Made by a program: the position numbers and the translations under genes. A stretch of 8,585 nt of DNA from Treponema sp. (lineage in GTDB: Bacteria; Spirochaetota; Spirochaetia; Treponematales; Breznakiellaceae): positions 1 through 8,585 of the forward strand of contig JAISZE010000028.1 in assembly GCA_031269405.1 (NCBI GenBank), read 5' to 3'. Numbering within the stretch: the stretch's first letter is position 1; each line of letters starts with the position of its first letter. Of this stretch, positions 1 through 6,905 are shown piece after piece. A model generated the notes under the pieces. That model had not been told where the DNA came from, did no database searches, and worked only from the letters and a program-made list of their open reading frames with translations.

Positions 1-79
1 TACTTTTGAAAGGTTTAAGGCTCATCTCCAGGCATACCCTGCCCACATTCATCCGTTCAGGATAATCAAAACCATACAT
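1..79 (-). CDS. N-terminal fragment of an unrecognised protein, divergent from the isomerase gene (truncated by window edge)
   Basis: On the minus strand an open frame starts with ATG at 79-77 and stays open for 26 codons to the window edge. It begins MYGFDYPERMNVGRV and continues into a segment reading LEMSLKPFK. An AAGAGG ribosome-binding site (plus-strand 85-90) sits five bases upstream of the ATG, and a TATACT -10-like hexamer lies further upstream. The start, the Shine-Dalgarno site and the divergent arrangement support a real gene, although 26 codons is little evidence. I cannot assign a family. The LEMSLKPFK wording resembles N-termini I associate with uncharacterised proteins found near sugar-utilisation genes, but that is a memory-based impression. 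The gene could share a divergent control region, and possibly a pathway, with the isomerase. Confidence 0.55.
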   Translation of the reverse strand, partial: MYGFDYPERMNVGRVCLEMSLKPFKS

Positions 80-179
80 AGGAACCTCTTAGCCTAGCGT
101 AGATTCAAAAATGAGTATATCCTACTCTTTATTCCCGTACCATAGGGCCGGTGGTTCCCGAAACCGGTGAGGAGCAATC
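80..179. promoter_or_regulatory. Divergent intergenic region with likely promoters for the minus-strand gene and the isomerase
   Basis: These 100 bases separate two divergent starts, so promoters for both must lie here or overlap the genes. On the minus strand AGTATA at 114-119 reads TATACT, a five-of-six match to the -10 consensus, about 35 bases before that gene's ATG, but no good -35 hexamer is visible. For the isomerase, only weak -10-like stretches occur (such as TATCCT at 118-123). Close to the isomerase start, GGTT (153-156) and AACC (162-165) can pair around a five-base loop, and CCGG occurs at 148-151 and 164-167, giving an imperfect dyad just upstream of the ribosome-binding site. 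This could be an operator or chance. The isomerase Shine-Dalgarno site GAGGAG is at 169-174, five bases before ATG. Confidence 0.35.
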
Positions 180-1628
180 ATGATTGAACACAGAAAAAAA
201 GCACGGCCCCGGATCGGCCTGTTCGGTGTAGGACATGCCATATACTGGTCCCAGTTTGAAGGATTGTTAAACAATCTGATGAAGTACCATAACGATCTGA
301 AAGCGCTGCTGCCCCCGGATGTCGAAATCGTTGACTACGGCATGGTGGATACCAGCGAAAAGGCCTTTTCCGTCCTTCAGGATATGCGGGCCGGCGGCCT
401 TGACCTCCTGTTTTGCAACATGCTGACCTATGCCACCTCCTCCACCTTTGCCCCCATCATCCGGGACATTGGCGTCCCGGTGGTGCTGGCGGCCTTACAG
501 CCCCGGTCCGCCATGGATTATACCATTGCCAGCACCTTCATGCAGCTTGAGAATGACAATATCTGCTCCGTACCGGAATTTACCGGCGTGGCAATCCGGA
601 TGGGCAGGGCGGTGAACGACGTCATCATCGGAAAACTGTACGGCGATGAAAAGGCAAAACAGGAACTGGCCGGTTGGTGCGATATTGCCCGGACGCTGCA
701 CGAACTCAAGGGCGCCCGGATAGGCCTTATGGGGCATGTATTGGAATCGATGTATGACATGCACACGGACCCTACCGCAGTCTCCGTAGCCTTCGGCCTG
801 CACGTCCCCCTCATTGAACCGGATTACCTCCTTGCCTGTTATAACCAGGTTACCGAAAAGGAGGTTAAAGAAAAGGCGGCGTATATTCTGGAAGAATTTG
901 ACACCCCGGACCCAAAGAACGATCCCGTAACCCGCAGGCTCACCGAATCGGACCTCACGCAGGCCGCCAAATCCGCCGTTGCCCTGGACAAACTGGTGGA
1001 ACAGTACCGCCTTACAGGGCTTGCCTACTATTACGAGGGCCTGGAAAAATCCCTCCACCGGGAAATCTGTACCACCCTCATCGTGGGCAACTCCATCCTG
1101 AACGGCCGGGGATTCCCCATGTGCGGCGAATACGATCTTAAAACCTGCGTCGCCATGCTTATCATGGACCGGCTGGGCATGGGGGGCAGCTTTGCGGAAT
1201 TTCATCCCTTTGATTTTGACGAAGACTTTATTCTCGTAGGCCACGACGGCCCCCATCATACCGCCATAGCAAACGGCAAACCCGTACTGCGGAGTTTGAT
1301 CAAGTACCACGGCAAACCCGGCTGCGGGGCGTCGGTGGAGTTTAAGCTCAAGGAAGGACCCATTACCATCCTGGGTATTACCCAGACCTTTGACGGCAAG
1401 ATGAAACTGGTCATAGGGGAGGGCCAAAGCGTTAAAGGCCCCATACCGCCCACGGGCAATACGAATACCCGGGGCTTTTTCCTCCCGGACACCAAGAGCT
1501 TTATCAAGGCATGGGTCATGGAAGGCCCCACCCATCACTACGCCCTGGGAATCGGCCACCGTGCGGAACTTATCAAAAAACTCGGGGACGCCCTGGGAAT
1601 AGAGAGCGTCATAGTCAAAGTTTCCTGA
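180..1628 (+). CDS. L-arabinose isomerase-like sugar isomerase (L-fucose/arabinose isomerase fold)
   Basis: Predicted cytosolic metal-dependent aldose-ketose isomerase of 482 residues, close to the roughly 500 residues of AraA. The C-terminal half carries the AraA-type metal site in order: Glu317 (in GEYDLKT), Glu340 (in SFAEFHPFDF), His355 (in VGHDGP) and His452/His453 (in EGPTHH). These correspond by eye to E. coli AraA Glu306, Glu333, His350 and His450, with similar spacing. The N-terminal patch differs: where AraA has GSQHLYG, this protein has GVGHAIYW (residues 16-23), so a sugar-contacting Gln of true AraA is absent and the substrate is uncertain. The ATG start at 180 is supported by GAGGAG five bases upstream. 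The gene precedes the transporter operon on the same strand but is separated by 142 bases, so it may have its own promoter. The family assignment is firm; calling it araA would be too specific. Confidence 0.85.
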   Translation: MIEHRKKARPRIGLFGVGHAIYWSQFEGLLNNLMKYHNDLKALLPPDVEIVDYGMVDTSEKAFSVLQDMRAGGLDLLFCNMLTYATSSTFAPIIRDIGVPVVLAALQPRSAMDYTIASTFMQLENDNICSVPEFTGVAIRMGRAVNDVIIGKLYGDEKAKQELAGWCDIARTLHELKGARIGLMGHVLESMYDMHTDPTAVSVAFGLHVPLIEPDYLLACYNQVTEKEVKEKAAYILEEFDTPDPKNDPVTRRLTESDLTQAAKSAVALDKLVEQYRLTGLAYYYEGLEKSLHREICTTLIVGNSILNGRGFPMCGEYDLKTCVAMLIMDRLGMGGSFAEFHPFDFDEDFILVGHDGPHHTAIANGKPVLRSLIKYHGKPGCGASVEFKLKEGPITILGITQTFDGKMKLVIGEGQSVKGPIPPTGNTNTRGFFLPDTKSFIKAWVMEGPTHHYALGIGHRAELIKKLGDALGIESVIVKVS

Positions 1629-1770
1629 TACTATTGCTTACTTCATATTAAATACATAATATTAATATGCCATCCCCGGCTATGAAGTCATGGCATTGAA
1701 GGAGGGCTGCCGGGAAGTTATAATGAGATACAGTAATGCTATTCCGGTTAAAGATCTCAAAGGAGTTGTT
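1629..1770 (+). promoter_or_regulatory. Leader of the ABC operon: weak promoter and several inverted repeats
   Basis: A possible sigma-70 promoter is TTGCTT at 1634-1639, then 17 bases, then TAATAT at 1657-1662. Both hexamers are weak matches. Perfect inverted repeats are CATATTAA/TTAATATG (1644-1651/1662-1669), ATGCCAT/ATGGCAT (1667-1673/1690-1696), CCCGGC/GCCGGG (1675-1680/1709-1714) and TGAGAT/ATCTCA (1724-1729/1754-1759). The second and third interlock as an H-type pseudoknot would, and the last ends one base before the AAGGAG ribosome-binding site. The first is AT-rich and has no trailing T run, so it is not a normal intrinsic terminator; it could be an operator. The region is also open in the frame of the downstream gene from an ATG at 1690, but that ATG lacks a ribosome-binding site. 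Function is not known. Confidence 0.4.
1760..1765 (+). promoter_or_regulatory. Ribosome-binding site fixing the start of the substrate-binding protein
   Basis: AAGGAG lies five bases before ATG 1771 and eight bases before ATG 1774. It selects these two codons over the in-frame ATG codons at 1690 and 1723, and the resulting N-terminus is a clean lipoprotein signal peptide. Confidence 0.8.
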
Positions 1771-3306
1771 ATGATGAAGAATAGGAGTATTCTCTTGCTT
1801 GTTCTCGCAGGGATCGTTCTGTCCTGTAACGGGAAAAAGGCCCCTGCTGTCACGGAAACGGTCCCTGAATCCGTGTCTCAAGGGAAGAAAGTACGAGGCG
1901 GCGAACTGCGGTTCGGGCTGGCATCGGAACTTGCGACGCTGGATCCCCTGGACCCCGCGAATACCGCAGACGGCAGGAGCGTTCTTTTTAATGTGTACGA
2001 AGGGCTGGTTAAGCCCGATACTGACGGCAGCCTCCTGCCCGCAGTGGCGGAATCTTTCAGTATAAACCAGAACGGGCTGGTGTATTCGTTCAGGATCCGT
2101 GAAGGGGTGAAATTCCACGACGGAACCACGGTAAAAGCCGAAGACGCTCAATTCACCCTGACTAAGGCCATGGAAGCCAGATATACGGGTTTCACGGATA
2201 TTGAAAAGATAGAAATAACAGGCGAACAGGAACTGCACCTTACCCTGAAGAACCCCGATCCCGACTTCCTTCCTTATCTTACTATCGGCATAGTGCCGAA
2301 AAACAACGCCGACAGGAACAAGAACCCCATAGGTACCGGTCCCTTCAGGATTGAAAGCTATACTTCCCAGCAGTCCCTGGTGCTGGTCAGGAACAGCGAA
2401 TACTGGCGGCCCGAACTGCCGTACCTGGATAAAGTTACCCTGGTTTTCCTGGCCGACAGCGACTCCCTCCAGATCGGCCTCCAGGGGGGCAACATCGACG
2501 GCGCCAGCGTTACCGGTTCCATCATAAGCCAGATGGATCTGTCCAGGTTTGAAGTAGTTCCGGGACGTTCAAACATGGTGCAGCTTCTTGCGCTGAACAA
2601 TGAAGTTAAACCTCTGGACAACGTTCTGGTGCGCAAGGCCCTTAACTACGCCATAGACGCGCAGGAGATTATTGACGCCGCGTTTTATGGCTGGGGCGAG
2701 CCTTCCGGAAGCCCAATTATTCCCGGCTTAAAGGCTGTTTACGAAACCGCCCTGGCTGAACCTTACCCCCGGAATCTTGACACTGCCGCTGAGCTTTTGG
2801 CCCAGGCAGGGTACGCCGGAGGGTTTCCCCTTGAGATCACAGTGCCTTCCAATTACAGCATGCACGTGAACACCGCCGAGGTAATCGTCAACCAGCTCTC
2901 GAAAATCGGAATCACCGCGACTATACGCCTTGTGGACTGGGCCTCCTGGCTGAGCGATGTCTACAGGGGCCGCAAATACCAGGCTACGATCATCTCCTTT
3001 GATGGCTCCACTATTCCCCTTTCGCCCAGGAGCTTCCTTGGCCGCTATCTTTCAAGCGCCGGGGGCAACCTCATCAACTTTAAGAACCCCGAGTATGACC
3101 GCGTCTACAGCCAGGCCTTGAAGGAAACCGAACAAGACCGCAGAAACTCGCTGTACAAAGAAGCCCAGCGGATATTATCCGGCGAAGCGGCCAGCGTGTT
3201 CATCCAGGACATTATGGCCTTTACGGTATTCGTAAAACCGTTCAAAGGGGCTCTGAATTACCCCCTTAACGTGATCGACTTTTCCGTTATCTACCGGACA
3301 GAATGA
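1771..3306 (+). CDS. ABC transporter substrate-binding lipoprotein, family 5 (peptide/nickel/oligosaccharide type)
   Basis: Extracytoplasmic solute-binding component of a Dpp/Opp-family importer, 511 residues from ATG 1771. The N-terminus is a lipoprotein signal: a short basic start (MMKNR), a hydrophobic stretch, and I-V-L-S followed by Cys19, the likely lipidated residue. Leu at -2 of the lipobox is atypical for enterobacteria but tolerated in spirochaetes. The family-5 signature is clear at residues 91-118 (AVAESF... to ...EGVKFHDG), preceded by the usual 'TLDPLD' and 'NVYEGLV' segments. In the C-terminal lobe, a by-eye alignment puts Ile415 where DppA/OppA have the Asp that binds the peptide amino terminus; the nearest Asp is Asp411. 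The ligand is therefore unassigned and could be an oligosaccharide given the adjacent isomerase. It is the first gene of the operon, six bases before the first permease. An upstream in-frame ATG at 1690 would add 27 residues and bury the signal peptide, so it was not chosen. Confidence 0.92.
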   Translation: MMKNRSILLLVLAGIVLSCNGKKAPAVTETVPESVSQGKKVRGGELRFGLASELATLDPLDPANTADGRSVLFNVYEGLVKPDTDGSLLPAVAESFSINQNGLVYSFRIREGVKFHDGTTVKAEDAQFTLTKAMEARYTGFTDIEKIEITGEQELHLTLKNPDPDFLPYLTIGIVPKNNADRNKNPIGTGPFRIESYTSQQSLVLVRNSEYWRPELPYLDKVTLVFLADSDSLQIGLQGGNIDGASVTGSIISQMDLSRFEVVPGRSNMVQLLALNNEVKPLDNVLVRKALNYAIDAQEIIDAAFYGWGEPSGSPIIPGLKAVYETALAEPYPRNLDTAAELLAQAGYAGGFPLEITVPSNYSMHVNTAEVIVNQLSKIGITATIRLVDWASWLSDVYRGRKYQATIISFDGSTIPLSPRSFLGRYLSSAGGNLINFKNPEYDRVYSQALKETEQDRRNSLYKEAQRILSGEAASVFIQDIMAFTVFVKPFKGALNYPLNVIDFSVIYRTE

Positions 3307-3312
3307 GGGGTT

Positions 3313-4272
3313 ATGGGTTATATCGGGAAAAGGCTGGCGATCACGGTACTGACGTTATTTCTGGTTTCCCTGCTCACCTTCGCGGCGTTCCGCCTTATCC
3401 CGGGGGACGCGGCGCTGCTCGCGCTGGATGTAGACGCCACGGAGGAACAAATAGCCCTTTTCAGGGCCGAGCTGGGCCTGGACCGGAGTTTCCCGGTTCA
3501 GTACCTTTCATGGCTTGGGAAATTCCTTACAGGAAACATGGGCAACTCTTCCCGTTTCAGGGGCTTGTCCATTTCCGCCATGGTCCTGGAACGGTTGCCG
3601 GTTACGTTTCACCTGGCGCTGCTTTCCTTGGTTTTTATCGTTTTCATAGCCGTTCCCGCGTCGTTGCCGGGAATACAAAAAGAAGACTCGCCCCTTGACC
3701 GGCTGATGAACGCCTTCACGGCGCTGAATATTTCCATGCCCGGATTTTTCCTGGGAGTCCTGCTTATCTGGATTTTCGGCATCAGCTTTAAGCTCTTTAC
3801 CCCGGGGGCGTATGTGGACTACCGGGAGGATTACGGCGCTTTTCTGGGCTGCCTTGCGTTTCCGGCTCTGGCCATAGCGCTGCCCAATGCGGCTATCCTT
3901 ACCAAGTTCCTCCGTTCCTCGATTTTCAGGGAATATTCAGCCGACTATGTCCGTACCGCCCGCAGCAAGGGCCTTGGCCGGAACGGGGTTCTGTTCCGGC
4001 ATGCGCTCAAGAACGCCAGCCTCCCGGCGGTTACCCTTTTAGGAATGATCACCGGCGAGGTCTTTTCAGGCTCTATCGTTATAGAGCAGGTCTTTACCAT
4101 ACCCGGAGTCGGCAGGCTCCTCATCGCTTCCATCACTGCCAGGGATTATCCCCTTGTGGAAACCCTGGTGGTTTACATAGCTTTTGTGGTAATTCTGGGC
4201 AACACCCTGGTAGACATCGTTATCAGTATCATCGATCCCAGAATTGCGGACTCCAGGGTCCGCGGGGAGTAA
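3313..4272 (+). CDS. ABC transporter permease, DppB/OppB type
   Basis: First membrane subunit of the importer, 319 residues, which is normal for DppB. Hydrophobic segments at about 9-28, 99-119, 134-156, 180-200, 238-262 and 283-306 give the six helices expected. A soluble loop between helices 1 and 2 carries the family pattern 'RLIPGD' (27-32) and 'ELGLDR' (53-58). The EAA coupling motif that docks on the ATPase is at about 211-238, starting DYVRTARSKGL. The C-terminal DPRI (308-311) is a common family ending. ATG 3313 follows GAGGGG with a tight spacing of two to four bases, and the gene starts six bases after the binding-protein stop, so translation is probably coupled. Confidence 0.93.
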   Translation: MGYIGKRLAITVLTLFLVSLLTFAAFRLIPGDAALLALDVDATEEQIALFRAELGLDRSFPVQYLSWLGKFLTGNMGNSSRFRGLSISAMVLERLPVTFHLALLSLVFIVFIAVPASLPGIQKEDSPLDRLMNAFTALNISMPGFFLGVLLIWIFGISFKLFTPGAYVDYREDYGAFLGCLAFPALAIALPNAAILTKFLRSSIFREYSADYVRTARSKGLGRNGVLFRHALKNASLPAVTLLGMITGEVFSGSIVIEQVFTIPGVGRLLIASITARDYPLVETLVVYIAFVVILGNTLVDIVISIIDPRIADSRVRGE

Positions 4273-4277
4273 CTGCG

Positions 4278-5078
4278 GTGAGGGTTTTGGAAAACGGGAA
4301 CTTCAGAATAGGCGCTGTCCTGGGCCTCTTTATAGGGAGCCTTATTGTTACAAGTTTTTTTTTCCTGCCCTACGACTATAACGAGATGAACAGCAAAATC
4401 CGCTTCAAGCCCCCGGGGTTTCCCCATCTTCTGGGGACCGATAATTTTGGCAGGGATGTTTTTACACGGATCATGGCAGGGGGCAAATACACCCTCGCCG
4501 TGGCGCTTGTTACTGTTGCAGGCAGCGCCGCCGCAGGATCGGCCCTAGGGATGATCTCCGGTTTTGCCGGAGGGCTGTGGGACGAGATCGTCATGCGCCT
4601 CATGGACGCCCTGAGTTCCTTCCCCGGCATACTCCTGGCGCTGGTGATGGCCGCGCTTCTGGGCAACAGTCACATTACCCTTATCATCGCCCTCCTGGTC
4701 CTGTTCATACCCAGTTTTACCCGTATCATGCGGAGCGGCGCAGTCCAGTACAAATCCAGGGACTTCGTTCTGGCAGCCCGCATCCTGGGGACCTCAAGGC
4801 TCAGGATCATCTTTGTCCATATACTCCCTAACCTCTTCCCTTCCCTTCTTTCAGCGTCCGTGCTAGGGCTCTCTAACGCCATACTTGCGGAAAGCACCAT
4901 GAGCTACCTGGGCCTGGGCATACAACCCCCGGTACCCAGTTGGGGCAGGATGCTTTCCGAGTCCCAGAACTATCTCTTTAGCGCCCCGTGGTGCGCCTTG
5001 GCCCCCGGGGTAATGATCATGCTGGCAGTTCTCGCGTTTCATTACCTTGGAGAAGGGCTGCGCCAGGGGAACCAGTGA
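4278..5078 (+). CDS. ABC transporter permease, DppC/OppC type
   Basis: Second membrane subunit, 266 residues and slightly short for DppC because the N- and C-terminal tails are brief. A first helix spans about 11-30, followed by the OppC signature HLLGTDNFGRDVFTRI (50-65), a further helical domain, the EAA motif at about 162-189 (starting DFVLAARILG) and the conserved ESTMSYLGLG...PSWGRML block (205-226). The GTG start at 4278 is preceded by GGGGAG (4264-4269) with an eight-base spacer, and no ATG fits better. It begins five bases after permease 1 ends, and its stop overlaps the start of ATPase 1 by four bases (GTGA). A run of nine T (4355-4363) encodes the Phe cluster of helix 1. Confidence 0.93.
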   Translation: MRVLENGNFRIGAVLGLFIGSLIVTSFFFLPYDYNEMNSKIRFKPPGFPHLLGTDNFGRDVFTRIMAGGKYTLAVALVTVAGSAAAGSALGMISGFAGGLWDEIVMRLMDALSSFPGILLALVMAALLGNSHITLIIALLVLFIPSFTRIMRSGAVQYKSRDFVLAARILGTSRLRIIFVHILPNLFPSLLSASVLGLSNAILAESTMSYLGLGIQPPVPSWGRMLSESQNYLFSAPWCALAPGVMIMLAVLAFHYLGEGLRQGNQ

Positions 5079-6079
5079 AAACACCCCTGCTTTCAGTACA
5101 GCGCCTTTCCGTAGAGATACGGAAGGGAAACAAAAACGTGTTAAACGCCGTAAAAGACATCAGCTTTGATATCTATCCGGGGGAAATTGTAGGCATCCTT
5201 GGGGAATCCGGCTGCGGCAAAAGCCTTACCTGCCTTTCCATCCCGGGCCTCCTTACAGGAGGCGTGCAGGTTTCAGGCGGCTCGGCGTTTTTTTCCCGTA
5301 ACAGGGACAGGCAGGATCTCTTCACGCTTCCTGAAAAAGAGCTTTGCGAAATCAGGGGGAAAGAGATTTCTATGGTCTTTCAGGAACCTTACGCTTCCCT
5401 CAACCCGCTGCTCAAAATAGGGGGGCAAATCGCCGAGTCCCTGTACGCCCACGGCGAAAAGGACAAAGCCGCTGCGAAACGCAAGGTCCTGGGCATTATA
5501 GAAGATCTGGGCCTGGAGGAACCGGAAAAACTCCTGGACGCCTACCCCCACAGGCTTTCGGGCGGCATGTGCCAGCGTGTGATGATAGCCCTGGCCATGA
5601 TATGCCGCCCCAGGCTCCTTATCGCCGACGAACCGACTACAGCCCTGGACGTTACGGTTCAGACCCAGATTCTTGAACTGATGAAACGGATAAACGCCGA
5701 ATACGGAACATCCATACTCTTTGTGTCCCATGATCTCAGCGTCATCAGCCGCCTCTGCGGCAGGGTGCTGGTGATGTACGCGGGAAGGCTCGTGGAAGAG
5801 GGAAACGCCGGGGAAGTATTCTCCCGGCCTGATCACGAATACACCAGGGGCCTTATAGGCTCCATCCCGGGAAGGGACAGCAAAGGCCGGGACCTGGCGA
5901 ACATTCCCGGCAAGGTTCCGTCTATCGAGGACAAAAGGCCCCCGGGCTGCCCCTTCGCCCCCAGATGCCGCAGGGCCATGCCGGTCTGCGCCGCCGCTTT
6001 CCCTGAGGAACGGGTAACCGGAGAAAACCACAAGGTCCGCTGTATTCCCGAAGCCCCCGGAGGAGGGAGCCATGGGTAA
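5075..6079 (+). CDS. ABC transporter ATP-binding protein, DppD/OppD type with C-terminal cysteine cluster
   Basis: Cytoplasmic ATPase of the importer, 334 residues from GTG 5075. Motifs in order: Walker A GESGCGKS (43-50), Q-loop Gln103, signature LSGGM (161-165), Walker B LLIADE (181-186), D-loop ALD (190-192) and H-loop His219. The C-terminal oligopeptide-transporter extension contains GCPFAPRC (291-298). It supplies four cysteines at 292, 298, 305 and 323 with CX5CX6CX17C spacing, the arrangement that holds a [4Fe-4S] cluster in characterised OppD/DppD-type subunits. Cluster binding here is inferred. GTG 5075 was chosen because it overlaps the permease stop as GTGA, has AGGGGA (5065-5070) four bases upstream and starts exactly at the family N-terminus ([12 protein letters not shown]). 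The frame is also open upstream to an ATG at 4988, which would add 29 atypical residues inside the permease gene. Confidence 0.92.
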   Translation: MKTPLLSVQRLSVEIRKGNKNVLNAVKDISFDIYPGEIVGILGESGCGKSLTCLSIPGLLTGGVQVSGGSAFFSRNRDRQDLFTLPEKELCEIRGKEISMVFQEPYASLNPLLKIGGQIAESLYAHGEKDKAAAKRKVLGIIEDLGLEEPEKLLDAYPHRLSGGMCQRVMIALAMICRPRLLIADEPTTALDVTVQTQILELMKRINAEYGTSILFVSHDLSVISRLCGRVLVMYAGRLVEEGNAGEVFSRPDHEYTRGLIGSIPGRDSKGRDLANIPGKVPSIEDKRPPGCPFAPRCRRAMPVCAAAFPEERVTGENHKVRCIPEAPGGGSHG

Positions 6080-6905
6080 GGCTGATACCTCCCCTATCCT
6101 TTCGGTCAAAGATGTTTCCAACGCCTACGTAAGCCGGCGTTACGGCGCTTTCGGAAAAAAAGAAGAAAAGAAGGTCCTTAACCATGTCAGCCTCGAAATA
6201 GCCAGAGGGGAACTCTTCGGGCTCGTAGGCGAATCAGGCTGCGGAAAAACGACACTGGGAAAATGCATACTCGGCCTGATTGATTATGAAGGAGAAATCT
6301 CCATTGACGGCTTAAAGGCCGGCGGAATGCGGGCAACCCGTTACCAGGGGGGCCTCCTGCGCAGAGCCAGGGCCGTAAAAGTCCAGGCGGTTTTTCAGAA
6401 TCCTGCGGAGGCCCTTAACCCGGTAATGCGCGTAGGCTGGCTTCTGGAAGAACCTCTCAGGGTGCATAACACCGGAACCAAAGCGGAACGGGAAAAACAG
6501 GTGGACGAAATGCTCGACCTTGTGGGCCTGGACCTGTCGTATAAAAAACGAAAACCCCGGGAACTGTCGTCTGGCCAGAAGCAGCGCGTGTCCATCGGCT
6601 GCGCCCTTATGCTCAAGCCGAAACTCATCATCGCCGACGAACCTGTAAGCGCCTTGGATGTATCCGTAGGCGCCCAGATCCTGAACCTCCTGCGGAGCCT
6701 GAACAAAAAGTTGGGCCTTTCCCTGCTTTTTATCTCCCATGATGTAAACCTTGTTTATTACCTTTGTGACAAAATCGCTGTCATGCGGAAAGGTGAAATC
6801 CTGGAACAGGGCAAGGCGGAGGATATCTATTCAAACCCCCAAAACGCCTACACCAGGGAACTGCTGAAGGCAGTCCCGGGACTGTCCGGGCCGCAAAGCT
6901 CATAG
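6072..6905 (+). CDS. ABC transporter ATP-binding protein, DppF/OppF/NikE type (short form)
   Basis: Second ATPase, 277 residues, predicted to pair with ATPase 1 as a heterodimer beneath the two permeases. Motifs: Walker A GESGCGKT (53-60), Q-loop Gln109, signature LSSGQ (165-169), Walker B LIIADE (185-190), D-loop ALD (194-196) and H-loop His223. The signature has Ser in place of the first Gly of LSGGQ, a mild substitution that also occurs in active transporters. The C-terminal cysteine extension of the partner is missing; the protein ends about ten residues after the usual 'YTRELLKAVP' segment, so it resembles NikE in length rather than full DppF (about 330). ATG 6072 lies eight bases inside the preceding gene and follows a strong GGAGGAGG (6059-6066). 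It is the last gene of the operon. Confidence 0.92.
   Translation: MGKADTSPILSVKDVSNAYVSRRYGAFGKKEEKKVLNHVSLEIARGELFGLVGESGCGKTTLGKCILGLIDYEGEISIDGLKAGGMRATRYQGGLLRRARAVKVQAVFQNPAEALNPVMRVGWLLEEPLRVHNTGTKAEREKQVDEMLDLVGLDLSYKKRKPRELSSGQKQRVSIGCALMLKPKLIIADEPVSALDVSVGAQILNLLRSLNKKLGLSLLFISHDVNLVYYLCDKIAVMRKGEILEQGKAEDIYSNPQNAYTRELLKAVPGLSGPQSS

Noticed and set aside
495..1559. Long minus-strand open frame of 354 codons opposite the isomerase gene
   Set aside because: It lies wholly inside a well-supported isomerase gene, has no recognisable domain, and is the sort of antisense frame expected in GC-rich codon usage.
1690..1770. Upstream in-frame start at 1690 for the substrate-binding protein
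   Set aside because: No ribosome-binding site precedes it, and it would add 27 polar residues before an otherwise textbook lipoprotein signal; ATG 1771 has AAGGAG correctly placed.
1648..2238. Minus-strand open frame opposite the leader and the start of the binding-protein gene
   Set aside because: It overlaps the signal peptide and family-5 signature of a clear gene, and its translation resembles no family.
3303..3698. Plus-strand frame starting as ATGA at the binding-protein stop
   Set aside because: The ATGA overlap looks like translational coupling, but the product is a low-complexity shadow of the permease; the real permease frame starts at 3313.
4988..5074. Upstream ATG extension of ATPase 1 from 4988
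   Set aside because: The added 29 residues lie inside the permease gene, lack a family match and have no ribosome-binding site; GTG 5075 fits the family start and the GTGA overlap.
6871..6884. Perfect 14-base palindrome CAGTCCCGGGACTG near the end of ATPase 2
   Set aside because: It is inside the coding sequence and is not followed by a T run, so it is not a terminator; a palindrome of this size can occur by chance in GC-rich codons.
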